Made by a program: the position numbers and the translations under genes
Shown: positions 54,600-63,919 of the stretch, piece by piece
Layout: every line of letters begins with the position of its first letter
How positions within the stretch are numbered: the first letter of the stretch is position 1
The notes under the pieces: generated by a model
What the model saw: the letters and a program-made list of their open reading frames with translations, nothing else
What the model was told of the DNA's origin: nothing
Databases searched by the model: none
Source: Pseudoxanthomonas suwonensis
GTDB taxonomy: Bacteria > Pseudomonadota > Gammaproteobacteria > Xanthomonadales > Xanthomonadaceae
Length of the DNA stretch: 64,000 bases
Assembly (NCBI GenBank): GCA_003240695.1
Contig: QFNC01000004.1
Span: forward strand, 124,001 to 188,000
Reading direction: 5' to 3'

Positions 54600-57527
54600 A
54601 TGTCCCGATTCCGCCTGTTCCCGGCCATGTGGCTGCTGCCGCTGTTGTTGCTGGCTGCCGATGCCCTGCCGCAGACCACGCGCCGGCCGCTGCTGATCGC
54701 CGACGGCGCCGGGCAGCCGGTGCAGCTGGAACAGCTCCACGTGACGGTCGAAACCGCCGCCGGTTTCGCCACCACCACGCTGGACATGCGCTTCCGCAAT
54801 CCGAATGCACGCATGCTGGAAGGCAATCTGCAGCTGCCGCTGGCGGACGGGCAGCAGGTGGTCGGCTTCGCGCTGGACGTGGATGGAACCATGCGCGACG
54901 CGGTGCCGGTGGACAAGCAGACCGGCCGCGAAGTGTTCGAGGCGATTGAGCGGCGCGGTGTGGATCCCGGCCTGCTGCAGCAGACGGCCGGCAACCAGTT
55001 CGAACTGCGGGTGTATCCGGTACCGGCGCACGGCGTGCGGCAGGTGCGCGTGGTGTTGATGCAGCCGCTGGGTATACGCGATGGCCAGCACCTGCTGCCG
55101 CTGCCGTGGCGGGTGATCGAGCAGGCACAGTCGGTGGTGTTGCAGGTCGCCGGAACGGTGGATCGCCCGCAGCTGCCGGCATCAGTCGGTCCAGTTGCGT
55201 TCCGTCGCCAGGGGACGGTCTGGAAGCATGTGTGGGCGCGGGGAATCGGCAGCGTCACGGGCCATCCGGAGCTGCGCTGGGCGCAGCAGGCAACGGATTC
55301 GACGCCTGCGGTATGGGTACAGCGCGATCGCGGCCAGGCGCATGCCGTTGCCAGCATCCCGCTGTCCGGCCGCACCGCACAGCGCGCATTGCCGACAACG
55401 GTTGGACTGGTCTGGGATGCCTCGGCATCGGGTCGCCATCGTCGCCATGACCTGGAACTGGCTGTGCTGGACCGGGTGCTGCGCGATGCTGGCGATGTCA
55501 CGATCCAGCTGACGGTGCTGCGCGACGTGCCCGAAGTCGCTCGCACGTTCCACATCCGCGGTGGCGACTGGACAGCGCTGCGCCAGCAGTTGCAGGCACT
55601 CGTGTACGACGGCGCCAGCAACCCCGGCGGCTGGACGCCCGATCCGGCCATTGCGTATTACCTGCATGTCGGCGATGGCCTGTTCAATGCCGGGCACCGC
55701 CGCTGGCCCGCGATGGCGCGTGGGCAACGGCTCGACGTGCTGCATGCCAGCCGTCAGGCCGATCACGCCCGCCTGTTGGCATTGGTGCAACGGCAGGGCG
55801 GGCAGGTGATCGCGGTGGGCGATGCCGCCGACGTGGCACGTGCCGCCGCTGCACTGGGCAGTGACGCGCCACGCATCACCGGGTTGCAGATGCAGGGCGG
55901 CGAGGATCCGGTGATGGCCTCGGCCTGGCCGGATGCCGGTCGTGTGCATGTGGCTGCGCGCATCACCGGGCCGAAACCGGTCCTGAGCGTGTATTGGCGT
56001 GATGCCGATGGCGACCACGTCAAGCAGGTGCCGCTGGCGGCTGCCGACGCGATGGAAGGCCGCCTGGCCGGTCGTCTGTGGGCCAACTGGGCTAGTGCCG
56101 CGCTGCAGGACGACCCGGTAACCCACCGCGAGCAGCTGCGCCGCATCGGCCAGCGCTACGGCATCGTCAATGCCACCACCTCGCTGATCGTGCTGGAAAA
56201 TGTCGAAGACTACGTGGAAAACGACATCCTGCCGCCCGACGAGCTGCTGGCCCAGTACAACAGTCTGCTGGACGAACGCCATGTCGCCGTGCGCGAACAG
56301 CGCGAAGCGGGCGTGGAACGGGCCGCCGAACGCTGGGCCGAACGCGTGCAGTGGTGGAACACCCGCTGGCCGAAAACCAGACCGGCTGCGCCGAAGATCG
56401 GCCGCGAGGAAGAGGGCATGGATGGAGCGATGGCAGCATCGGCGCCGATGCCTCCGCCGCCACCGGCCCCGGCGCCAATGGCGGCCCCCATCGCCGAACG
56501 CGCGCGGGCGGACACTGCTGCGGCTGCAGCTGATTCGCAGACATTGGAGCGCATCATGGTGACTGGCAGTGCACTTGCCGTCGAGGAAGCGGCAGCCTCT
56601 GCGGACGAGAACGTGCCCGCCGCCAGCATCCGATTGCAGCCCTGGCAATCCGACTCGCCGGCGGCTCGACAGCTGCGTGCTGCCAAGTCCGCGGACACCT
56701 ATGCCACCTATCTGCAGTTGCGCGATGCCAATGCCGATAGCCCGGCCTTCTATCTCGATGCCGCCGACGTGCTGTTCGAGCGCGGCCAGCGCGATCTGGC
56801 CCTGCGTGTGCTGTCCAACCTGGCCGAACTGCAGATCGAGAATCGGCACCTGCTGCGGGTGCTGGCTTATCGCCTGTTGCAGGCAGAGGCGCCGGCGCTG
56901 GCCCTGCCGTACCTGCAACGGGTGCTGGATCTGGCCGAAGACGAGCCGCAGAGCCATCGCGATCTGGGCCTTGCCCTGGCCTTGAACGATCAGCCGCAGC
57001 CGGCAGCGGAACAGTTGTACGAAGTGGTGGTGCGGGACTGGGATGGCCGGTTCGGCGGCGTGGACATGATCGCCCTGGCTGAACTCAACGCCCTGCTGGC
57101 GAGGGAGCGCAGCCGCATCGACAGCGCTGTGTTCGACAAGCGTCTGCTGCGCAATCTGCCGGTCGGCCTGCGTGCGGTACTGAGCTGGGACGCCGACAAC
57201 AGCGACATGGATCTGTGGGTGACCGATCCCGATGGCGAAAAGACCTTTTACGGGAGTCCGCGCAGCCATCAGGGCGGGCGGCTGTCCGAGGACTTCACCG
57301 GCGGCTACGGCCCGGAGGAATTCGTGCTGCGCGATCCCAAGCCCGGCCGCTACGTGGTGGAAGCCAACTACTTCGGCGACCGCCAGCAGGTGGTCACCGG
57401 CGACACCACGCTGCAACTGTGGCTGTCCACCGGTTTCGGCACGCCGCGTCAGGTGGACAGGCGCATCACCCTGCGCCTGCGCGGTGCCAAAGAGACCGTG
57501 CTGGTCGGGGAGTTCACCGTGCCTTGA
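54600..57527 (+). CDS. exported VIT/VWA-like protein with C-terminal DUF2135
   Basis: A 975-aa protein with a signal peptide (RLFPAMWLLPLLLLAADALP). Residues about 35-160 form a VIT (vault/inter-alpha-trypsin) domain (HVTVETAAGFATTTLDMRFR, FEAIERRGVDPGLLQQ). A VWA-like segment carries a DxSxS metal motif, DASAS, at 273-277. A Pro/Ala-rich linker (about 620-650) leads into ERIMVTGSALAVEE, which resembles TonB-receptor plug sequences. TPR-like repeats follow (PAFYLDAADVLFERGQRDLA), and the last 90 residues are a DUF2135-type beta domain (SWDADNSDMDLWVTDPDGEK). Function unknown; probably periplasmic or envelope-associated. The start at 54600 puts the signal at the N-terminus. Confidence 0.8.
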   Translation: MSRFRLFPAMWLLPLLLLAADALPQTTRRPLLIADGAGQPVQLEQLHVTVETAAGFATTTLDMRFRNPNARMLEGNLQLPLADGQQVVGFALDVDGTMRDAVPVDKQTGREVFEAIERRGVDPGLLQQTAGNQFELRVYPVPAHGVRQVRVVLMQPLGIRDGQHLLPLPWRVIEQAQSVVLQVAGTVDRPQLPASVGPVAFRRQGTVWKHVWARGIGSVTGHPELRWAQQATDSTPAVWVQRDRGQAHAVASIPLSGRTAQRALPTTVGLVWDASASGRHRRHDLELAVLDRVLRDAGDVTIQLTVLRDVPEVARTFHIRGGDWTALRQQLQALVYDGASNPGGWTPDPAIAYYLHVGDGLFNAGHRRWPAMARGQRLDVLHASRQADHARLLALVQRQGGQVIAVGDAADVARAAAALGSDAPRITGLQMQGGEDPVMASAWPDAGRVHVAARITGPKPVLSVYWRDADGDHVKQVPLAAADAMEGRLAGRLWANWASAALQDDPVTHREQLRRIGQRYGIVNATTSLIVLENVEDYVENDILPPDELLAQYNSLLDERHVAVREQREAGVERAAERWAERVQWWNTRWPKTRPAAPKIGREEEGMDGAMAASAPMPPPPPAPAPMAAPIAERARADTAAAAADSQTLERIMVTGSALAVEEAAASADENVPAASIRLQPWQSDSPAARQLRAAKSADTYATYLQLRDANADSPAFYLDAADVLFERGQRDLALRVLSNLAELQIENRHLLRVLAYRLLQAEAPALALPYLQRVLDLAEDEPQSHRDLGLALALNDQPQPAAEQLYEVVVRDWDGRFGGVDMIALAELNALLARERSRIDSAVFDKRLLRNLPVGLRAVLSWDADNSDMDLWVTDPDGEKTFYGSPRSHQGGRLSEDFTGGYGPEEFVLRDPKPGRYVVEANYFGDRQQVVTGDTTLQLWLSTGFGTPRQVDRRITLRLRGAKETVLVGEFTVP

Positions 57528-57556
57528 ACCAGGATTGCCCGCCCGCATCCGCGGAT

Positions 57557-57772
57557 TCAGGCGATGCGGGTCAACACCTTGCCGTAATGTGCCGCCACGT
57601 GATCGGTCTTGTCGCTCTTGATCTCGTACTGCGGTTTCCCGGGGCTGGCGCGGTGGGTATGGCCCTTGTAGTCGAAATCGCGCGTATGCACCTTGATGAT
57701 GCGCCCGCTGACCCGGCCGGCTTCGGAATTCCAGCTCACGTGGTCGCCGACCTTGAAGCTGCCGGATGCCAT
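57557..57772 (-). CDS. HVA1/DUF2945 (hypervirulence-associated TUDOR-like) small protein
   Basis: A 71-aa protein of the DUF2945 type: FKVGDHVSWNSEAGRVSGRI, KVHTRDFDYKGHTHRASPGK and PQYEIKSDKTDHVAAHYGKV. The family is a small beta barrel whose molecular function is unclear. It is convergent with the VIT gene; its stop lies within a weak inverted repeat (CCGCATC...GATGCGG, 57544-57570) that might end both transcripts. Confidence 0.85.
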   Translation of the reverse strand: MASGSFKVGDHVSWNSEAGRVSGRIIKVHTRDFDYKGHTHRASPGKPQYEIKSDKTDHVAAHYGKVLTRIA

Positions 57773-57859
57773 GGTATGTCTCCTCGTGCTGGACTGGCCC
57801 TAGTCTGGACCTGCGGGCCGGATGTCCGCGTGATCGCGGGCGGATGCCGGCGTGCTTGC

Positions 57860-57868
57860 TGCTACAAT
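57860..57868 (+). promoter_or_regulatory. extended -10 promoter element before prfB
   Basis: TGCTACAAT at 57860-57868 is an extended -10 (TG plus TACAAT, five of six matches). No good -35 lies 17 nt upstream, as is usual for extended -10 promoters. The prfB start is 31 nt downstream. Confidence 0.45.
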
Positions 57869-57899
57869 TGGCAGCCGTTTTCGGCCTGACACAGCAACC

Positions 57900-59028
57900 A
57901 TGATCGAGCTCAATCCCGTCCGAGCACGCATCGCCGACCTCACGGCTCGGCTGAATGCGCTCCGGGGGTATCTTTGACTACGATGCCAAGCGCGAGCGCC
58001 TGGAGGAGGTGGAACGGGAGCTGGAACATCCCGACGTGTGGAACGATGCCGAACGCGCCCAGGCGCTGGGCCGGGAACGCGCGCTGCTGGACAAGACCGT
58101 CAACGGCATCCGCAGCCTGACCGACGGCCTGGGCGGTGCCGACGAGCTGCTGGACCTGGCCGAGCTGGAAAACGACGAGGCCACCGCACTGGCCGTGGTG
58201 GCCGACGTGGACGGCTACGACCGGCACGTGCAGCGGCTGGAATTCCAGCGCATGTTCTCCGGCAAGATGGACAGCCACAGCGCCTTCGTCGACATCCAGG
58301 CCGGCGCCGGTGGCACCGAGGCGCAGGACTGGGCGGAAATGCTGCTGCGCATGTATCTGCGATGGGCCGAGGGACGCGGCTGGAAAACCGAGCTGCTGGA
58401 AGCCTCCGGCGGCGACGTGGCCGGGATCAAGTCGGCCACCTTCCGCGTGGAGGGCGACTACGCCTACGGCTGGCTGAAGACCGAAACCGGCGTGCACCGG
58501 CTGGTGCGCAAGTCGCCGTTCGATTCGGACAACCGCCGCCACACCAGTTTCACCAGCGTGTTCGTGGCACCCGAGGTGGACGACAGCATCGACATCGACA
58601 TCAATCCGGCCGATCTGAGGACCGACGTGTACCGCAGCTCCGGCGCCGGCGGCCAGCACGTCAATAAGACCGAATCGGCGGTGCGCATCACCCACGTGCC
58701 CAGCGGCATTGTCGTCGCCTGCCAGACCGAGCGCAGCCAGCACGCCAACCGCGACCGCGCGATGAAGATGCTGGCCGCCAAGCTGTACGAGATGGAGATG
58801 CAGAAGCGCAACGCCGAACGCGACGCGGTGGAAGCCACCAAGTCCGACATCGGCTGGGGCAGCCAGATCCGCAACTACGTGCTGGACCAGTCGCGCATCA
58901 AGGATCTGCGCACCGGCATCGAGCGCAGCGACACCCAGAAGGTGCTGGACGGCGACCTGGACGAATTCGTCGAGGCCAGCCTGAAATCCGGCCTGGATGC
59001 AGGCGCCAGGCGCAGCGATGCGGTTTGA
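57900..59028 (+). CDS. prfB: peptide chain release factor 2, expressed through a +1 frameshift
   Basis: RF2 recognises UAA and UGA stops. Translation starts at the ATG at 57900 and meets an in-frame TGA at 57975-57977 after 25 codons. Reading resumes in the +1 frame at GAC 57976, giving about 375 aa in total. The second part contains the peptide-anticodon motif SPF (KSPFDSDNRRHTSF) and the catalytic GGQ (SGAGGQHVNKTESAVRITH). The frameshift elements GGGGGT, CTT and TGA-C are all in place. The downstream frame alone lacks a sensible start, which supports the frameshift. It is followed by lysS after 10 nt. Confidence 0.95.
57963..57978 (+). promoter_or_regulatory. programmed +1 frameshift site of prfB
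   Basis: CGGGGGTATCTTTGAC: an internal Shine-Dalgarno-like GGGGGT precedes the slippery CTT codon (57972-57974) and the stop TGA followed by C, the poorest termination context. This is the classical RF2 autoregulatory site: low RF2 slows termination and favours the shift. Confidence 0.93.
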
Positions 59029-59038
59029 CGGGATCACG

Positions 59039-60547
59039 ATGAACGATCAGCTCCCCGCCGGTCACGACGACAACGCCCTGATCGCCGAGCGCCGCAGCAA
59101 GCTGGCGGCCTTGCGCGAGCTGGGTACGCCATTCCCCAACGATTTCCGCCGTGGCGACTACGCTGGCGACCTGCAGGCCGACTATGCCGATGCCGACCAG
59201 TGGACCGGCGAAGCACTGGAGGCACAGGGGCGTCGGGTGGCCATCGCCGGACGCATGCTGGCCAAGCGGGTGATGGGCAAGGCGGCGTTCGCGCAGCTGC
59301 AGGACATGAGCGGGCGCATCCAGCTGTTCATGCAGTCCAGCGCGCTGGACGATGTGTACGACGCCTTCAAGGGCTGGGATGTGGGCGACATCCTGGCCGC
59401 CGAAGGCACGCTGATGCGCACCAGGACCGGCGAGCTGTCGGTGAAGGTGGACAACCTGCGGCTGCTCACCAAGTCGCTGCGCCCGCTGCCGGACAAGTGG
59501 CACGGTCTGGCCGATGTGGAACAGCGCTACCGGCAGCGCTACGTCGACCTGATCGTGTCGCCCGAATCGCGCGAGGTGTTCGTGAAGCGCTCTCGGATCG
59601 TGGCGGCAATGCGCCAGTGGCTGGACGCGCGGCGGTTCCTGGAGGTGGAAACGCCGATGATGCAGATCATCCCCGGCGGCGCCACCGCACGACCGTTCGT
59701 GACCCATCACAACGCACTGGATCTGGATCTGTATCTGCGAGTGGCCCCGGAGCTGTACCTGAAGCGGCTGGTGGTGGGCGGCTTCGAGCGGGTGTACGAG
59801 ATCAACCGCAATTTCCGCAACGAAGGCGTCAGCACCCGCCACAATCCCGAATTCACCATGCTGGAGCTGTACGAGGCCTACGTGGCCTACGACGAGATCA
59901 TGGATCTCACCGAGGGATTGATCCGCCATGCCGCGCAGTCCGTGCTGGGAACCACCGCGCTGCAGTGGGAAGACCGCGCCATCGACCTGGGCCCGCCGTT
60001 CCGGCGCTGGAAGCTGGAAGAAGCCGTGCGCGAGCTGAATCCGGACATCGGCGCAGCGGACTGCCGCGATCGCGATGCGCTGGCCGACCACTGCAAGCGT
60101 CTTGGCATTGCCGTCAAGCCGTCGTACGGCTGGGGCAAGCTGCTGCTGGAAATCTTCGAGAAGACGGTGGAAGCAGGGCTGATCCAACCGACCTTCATCA
60201 CCCATTACCCGGTCGAGGTGTCGCCGCTGGCGCGCGAATCTGACAGCGAGGCGGGCATCACTGACCGCTTCGAGCTGTTCATCGGCGGCAAGGAAATGGC
60301 CAACGGCTTTTCCGAGCTGAACGATGCCGAGGACCAGGCGGCGCGTTTCCGTGCCCAGGTGGAACAGAAAGAGGGTGGCGACGACGAGGCCATGCATTTC
60401 GATGCCGACTACATCCGCGCGCTGGAAGTCGGCCTGCCGCCCACCGGCGGCCTGGGCATCGGCATCGACCGGCTGGTGATGCTGCTGACCGACTCGGCCT
60501 CGATCCGCGACGTGCTGCTGTTCCCGTACATGCGGCCGGAAACCTGA
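59039..60547 (+). CDS. lysS: lysyl-tRNA synthetase (class II)
   Basis: A 502-aa class II aminoacyl-tRNA synthetase. It has the OB-fold anticodon-binding domain (RVAIAGRMLAKRVMGKAAFA), motif 1 region (FLEVETPMMQIIPGGATARP), motif 2 (FERVYEINRNFRNEGVSTRH, PEFTMLE) and motif 3 (GLPPTGGLGIGIDRLVMLLT). The start at 59039 (MNDQLPAGHDDN) is 10 nt after prfB; an earlier in-frame start at 58997 overlaps it. Confidence 0.97.
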   Translation: MNDQLPAGHDDNALIAERRSKLAALRELGTPFPNDFRRGDYAGDLQADYADADQWTGEALEAQGRRVAIAGRMLAKRVMGKAAFAQLQDMSGRIQLFMQSSALDDVYDAFKGWDVGDILAAEGTLMRTRTGELSVKVDNLRLLTKSLRPLPDKWHGLADVEQRYRQRYVDLIVSPESREVFVKRSRIVAAMRQWLDARRFLEVETPMMQIIPGGATARPFVTHHNALDLDLYLRVAPELYLKRLVVGGFERVYEINRNFRNEGVSTRHNPEFTMLELYEAYVAYDEIMDLTEGLIRHAAQSVLGTTALQWEDRAIDLGPPFRRWKLEEAVRELNPDIGAADCRDRDALADHCKRLGIAVKPSYGWGKLLLEIFEKTVEAGLIQPTFITHYPVEVSPLARESDSEAGITDRFELFIGGKEMANGFSELNDAEDQAARFRAQVEQKEGGDDEAMHFDADYIRALEVGLPPTGGLGIGIDRLVMLLTDSASIRDVLLFPYMRPET

Positions 60548-60675
60548 GCAGTGCGACTTGACGGTTCAGGCTGGGTTGGGCCAAGCTGCCGGAATTGCGA
60601 CCCACGCAGGAGACTGCATGTGCTGGCATTCACTTTCTGTCCTCCGCGTTGCGTGATCCGGGCAGGTCAGGCGGG
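60548..60675 (+). other. gap between lysS and rpfG
   Basis: 128 nt without a gene. CTTGACGG near 60557 is a reasonable -35, but I see no matching -10 and no clear terminator for lysS. Confidence 0.25.
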
Positions 60676-61734
60676 ATGAACATCGTCATCGTCGACGACC
60701 AGGGCTCCGCGCGCACCATGCTGCGCCACATCCTGGAGGACATCAGTCCGGACCTGAACGTCGTCGACTTCTCGGATCCGCATGTCGCGCTGCAGTGGTG
60801 CGATGGCAACCGCGCCGACCTGCTGCTGCTGGATTACCGCATGCCGCAGGTGGACGGGCTGGAATTCGCCAAGCGCTTCCGCAAGTCGCTGATGCACCGC
60901 GACGTGCCGATCGTGCTGATCACCGTGGTCGGCGACGAACCGGTGCGACAGGCGGCGCTGGATGCCGGGGTGATCGATTTCGTGGTCAAACCGGTGCGCC
61001 CGCGCGAGTTGCGGGCCCGCTGCCGCAACCTGCTGCAGCTGCGCCAGCATGCCGAATCGGTGAAGCAGCGGGCCTTGTCGCTGGAAAAACGCCTGATGAC
61101 CAGCATGAGCGAGGTGGAGGAACGAGAGCGCGAAACGCTGTCGCGGCTGGCGCGCGCCATCGAATACCGCGATGCCGGCACCAGCGCCTACCTGGAACGG
61201 ATGTCGCGCGTGGCGGGGCTGATCGCGGAGCGACTGGGCCTGGATGCCGAGGAAGTGCGCATCATCGAGCTGGCCGCGCCTCTGCACGACATCGGCAAGA
61301 TCGCGATCCCCGATTCGGTGCTGCTGAAGCCCGGCCCGCTGGACAAGGACGAGATCGACCAGATGCGCCGGCACCCGCAGATCGGCTACGAGCTGCTGTG
61401 CGACAGCCAGAACCGCTTCATCCAGGTGGGCGCGCTGATCGCGCTGCGCCACCACGAACGCTACGATGGCAGCGGCTATCCCGACGGGCTGGCCGGCGAG
61501 GACATTCCGCTGGAGGCGCGCATCGTCACCGTGGCCGACGTGTTCGATGCGCTGATTTCGCCGCGACCTTACAAGCAGGCTTGGACCGTGGATCAGGCAC
61601 TCGATTATCTGGTCAAGCAGAGCGGCGTGCTGTTCGATCCGGTCTGCGTGGCGGCACTGATGGACAGCCGCGAACGCCTGGATGCGATCTGCGGTCAGTT
61701 TTCCGCGGCATTCAGCAGGCCCGGGGTGCAATGA
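60676..61734 (+). CDS. rpfG: RpfG, HD-GYP cyclic-di-GMP phosphodiesterase response regulator
   Basis: A 352-aa two-component regulator. The N-terminal receiver domain has the acidic pair at D7-D8, phospho-acceptor D53 (LLLLDYRMPQVDG) and K105. After a helical linker comes an HD-GYP domain with HDIGK at 204-208 and HHERYDGSGYP at 259-269, all catalytic residues intact. In xanthomonads RpfG degrades cyclic di-GMP when RpfC senses diffusible signal factor, controlling extracellular enzymes, biofilm and virulence or antagonism. It overlaps rpfC by ATGA. The start at 60676 is just before the receiver; it is somewhat shorter at the N-terminus than the X. campestris protein. Confidence 0.93.
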   Translation: MNIVIVDDQGSARTMLRHILEDISPDLNVVDFSDPHVALQWCDGNRADLLLLDYRMPQVDGLEFAKRFRKSLMHRDVPIVLITVVGDEPVRQAALDAGVIDFVVKPVRPRELRARCRNLLQLRQHAESVKQRALSLEKRLMTSMSEVEERERETLSRLARAIEYRDAGTSAYLERMSRVAGLIAERLGLDAEEVRIIELAAPLHDIGKIAIPDSVLLKPGPLDKDEIDQMRRHPQIGYELLCDSQNRFIQVGALIALRHHERYDGSGYPDGLAGEDIPLEARIVTVADVFDALISPRPYKQAWTVDQALDYLVKQSGVLFDPVCVAALMDSRERLDAICGQFSAAFSRPGVQ

Positions 61735-63893
61735 ACACCTCGTCTGCCCGGGATGGCAGCCTGATCGCGACGCTGCGAGCGCGGTTCCGTCAGCGTCCGG
61801 ACAGCGAGCACCAGCAGGCGCTGGTGCGTGCGGCGATGCTGGCTGTAGTGCTGTGCTACCTGCTGCTGGTGGTGACGCCGCATCGCGAACTGGCCGAACC
61901 GCTGGCCACCTGCCTGCGTTTCCTGACTCTGGAAGCGGGGGTGGCACTGATCATCCTGGGCTGGCTGTGGTGGGACCCGCGGGTTTCGCATGCCCGGCGC
62001 ATGCTGGGCATGCTGGCCGACTACAGCCTGATAGCCGTCGGCATGGTGCAGCTGGGCGAGTACCTGTCGCCTCTGTACGTGGTGCTGATGTGGGTCACGG
62101 TGGGCAATGGCCTGCGCTACGGTCCGCGATACCTGTACGTGGCGATCACGGCCGCGGTGGTGACGTTCGCCACCGTCGTTGTGCTGACGCCTTACTGGCA
62201 GCAGAACCATTTCTTGGCCTGGGGCCTGTTGCTTGGACTGGTGGCGGTGCCGCTGTACCTCAGCAGCCTGCTGCACGCACTGACTCGTGCCACGGCTGCA
62301 GCGCGTGCCGCCAGCGAAGCGAAAAGCCGCTTCGTTGCCAACATGAGCCACGAGCTGCGCACGCCATTGAACGGCATTGTGGGCATGAGCGAACTGCTCA
62401 GCGCCACCACGCTGACCGGCGAGCAGCGCGACTGCACGCAGGTGATCCAGACCTCCGCGCGCACGCTGCGGCTGATGGTGGATGACGTGCTGGATTTCGC
62501 CTCGATCGAGGCCGGCAAGCTGCGTCGCAACGATGCCGATTTCGACCTGTCCGAGGTGCTGCAGTCGATCCAGGTGATGCTGCAGCCCGGCGCGCTGGCC
62601 AAGAATCTGACCTTGGACATCGCCGCGCCGCCCGGCGACGTGCCGCGCTGGCTGCATGGCGACAGCGGGCGCCTGCGGCAGATCCTGATCAACCTGGTGG
62701 CGAATGCAATCAAGTTCACCGAGGTCGGCGGCGTGCGCGTGGACGTGGAGATGCTGGAGTCGGATGCCAGCCATGCACGCCTGCGTTTTTCGATCCGCGA
62801 CACCGGCATCGGCATTCCGGTCGACCTTCAGGCGCGCATCTTCGACGCCTTCGAACAGGCCGAATCCGGCCGCGATCGCCGTTACGGCGGCACCGGTCTG
62901 GGCACCTCGATCGCCAAGGCGCTGACCGAACTGCTGGACGGCCGGATCGCCCTGGAAAGCCGGGTTGGCGAGGGATCGCTGTTCCGCGTGGAGATTCCCT
63001 TTGCCTTGGTGCAGCCCGCACAGTTGCCTGACCGGGCATCCAACATCATCGATTTCGACGATCCGTTCGTGCGCCATCGCGCGCGCGTTCGGCCGCTGCG
63101 CATCGTGGCTGCGGACGACCAGCCTGCCAACCAGCTGGTGCTGCAGAAGTTGCTGGAAAAGGCCGGTCACCGCCCGGTGCTGGTGGGGGATGGCCATGCG
63201 CTGCTGGACCGGTGCGCCACGGACAGCTTCGATGCGATCATCACCGATCTGCACATGCCGGGCATCGGCGGGGTGGAAGTCATCAAGCAGGTGCGCGCGA
63301 TGCAGGCCGGCCTGCCGCACACCCCGTTCATCGTACTCACGGCCGACGTCACTGTCGATGCGCGGCACGAATGCTTAAATGCCGGGGCCATGGCCGTGCT
63401 GACCAAGCCGCTCGTGCTGACGCAACTGCTGTCCGCGCTGGCGCGCATCGCAGCGGTGGAGACGCCGGAATCGGCAGTCGTGGCAACCCAAGCGACAGGA
63501 CGCCCGCCAGCAACAGGCGAAGATGAGGTGATCTGCGACCGCATCCTGCAGGAGCTGGCACAGATGCGGTTGGGCGACGCCTTCGTGGAGCGGTTCCTGT
63601 CCGAATGCGTCCGCGATGCGCGCCAGGCCATCGCCGATCTGGGCGGTCATGCGCGCAGCCAGCGCTGGTCCGACTGCCGAGATGCTTGCCACGCCCTGAA
63701 AGGCGTGGCCGGCAACATGGGTGCGGTGCAGCTGGCAGCCGAAGCCGCCCAGGCCATGCGCTTGGGTGATGAAACCCTGATGGCCAGCTGGAGTGCACTG
63801 CAGCAACAGTTGCAAAGCCTGCTGGAGCAGGCCATCGCGGCGTTGCGTGCCCGCGGCAAACTGGCGCATGCCGGCGGCGAGTCCGGGGGCTGA
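61731..63893 (+). CDS. rpfC: RpfC, hybrid sensor histidine kinase for diffusible signal factor
   Basis: A 720-aa inner-membrane sensor. Several transmembrane helices occupy residues about 32-182, followed by HisKA with the phospho-His H207 (ANMSHELRTPLNG), the HATPase domain (NLVANAIKFT, DTGIGIP, GGTGLGTSI), a receiver domain with D506 (AIITDLHMPG) and K559, and a C-terminal Hpt domain with H654 (DACHALKGVAGNMGA). This is the RpfC architecture. It is coupled to rpfG by ATGA at 61731-61734, with no rpfH between. In X. campestris RpfC also restrains signal synthesis by binding RpfF, whose gene appears to follow here in convergent orientation. Confidence 0.93.
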   Translation: MNTSSARDGSLIATLRARFRQRPDSEHQQALVRAAMLAVVLCYLLLVVTPHRELAEPLATCLRFLTLEAGVALIILGWLWWDPRVSHARRMLGMLADYSLIAVGMVQLGEYLSPLYVVLMWVTVGNGLRYGPRYLYVAITAAVVTFATVVVLTPYWQQNHFLAWGLLLGLVAVPLYLSSLLHALTRATAAARAASEAKSRFVANMSHELRTPLNGIVGMSELLSATTLTGEQRDCTQVIQTSARTLRLMVDDVLDFASIEAGKLRRNDADFDLSEVLQSIQVMLQPGALAKNLTLDIAAPPGDVPRWLHGDSGRLRQILINLVANAIKFTEVGGVRVDVEMLESDASHARLRFSIRDTGIGIPVDLQARIFDAFEQAESGRDRRYGGTGLGTSIAKALTELLDGRIALESRVGEGSLFRVEIPFALVQPAQLPDRASNIIDFDDPFVRHRARVRPLRIVAADDQPANQLVLQKLLEKAGHRPVLVGDGHALLDRCATDSFDAIITDLHMPGIGGVEVIKQVRAMQAGLPHTPFIVLTADVTVDARHECLNAGAMAVLTKPLVLTQLLSALARIAAVETPESAVVATQATGRPPATGEDEVICDRILQELAQMRLGDAFVERFLSECVRDARQAIADLGGHARSQRWSDCRDACHALKGVAGNMGAVQLAAEAAQAMRLGDETLMASWSALQQQLQSLLEQAIAALRARGKLAHAGGESGG

Positions 63894-63919
63894 CACGCCG
63901 CTCCTGCATGGCGGATACG

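Noticed and set aside
57975..57977. In-frame TGA in prfB as a sequencing error or pseudogene
   Set aside because: It sits in the classical RF2 frameshift context (GGGGGT-AT-CTT-TGA-C), so it is a functional recoding site.
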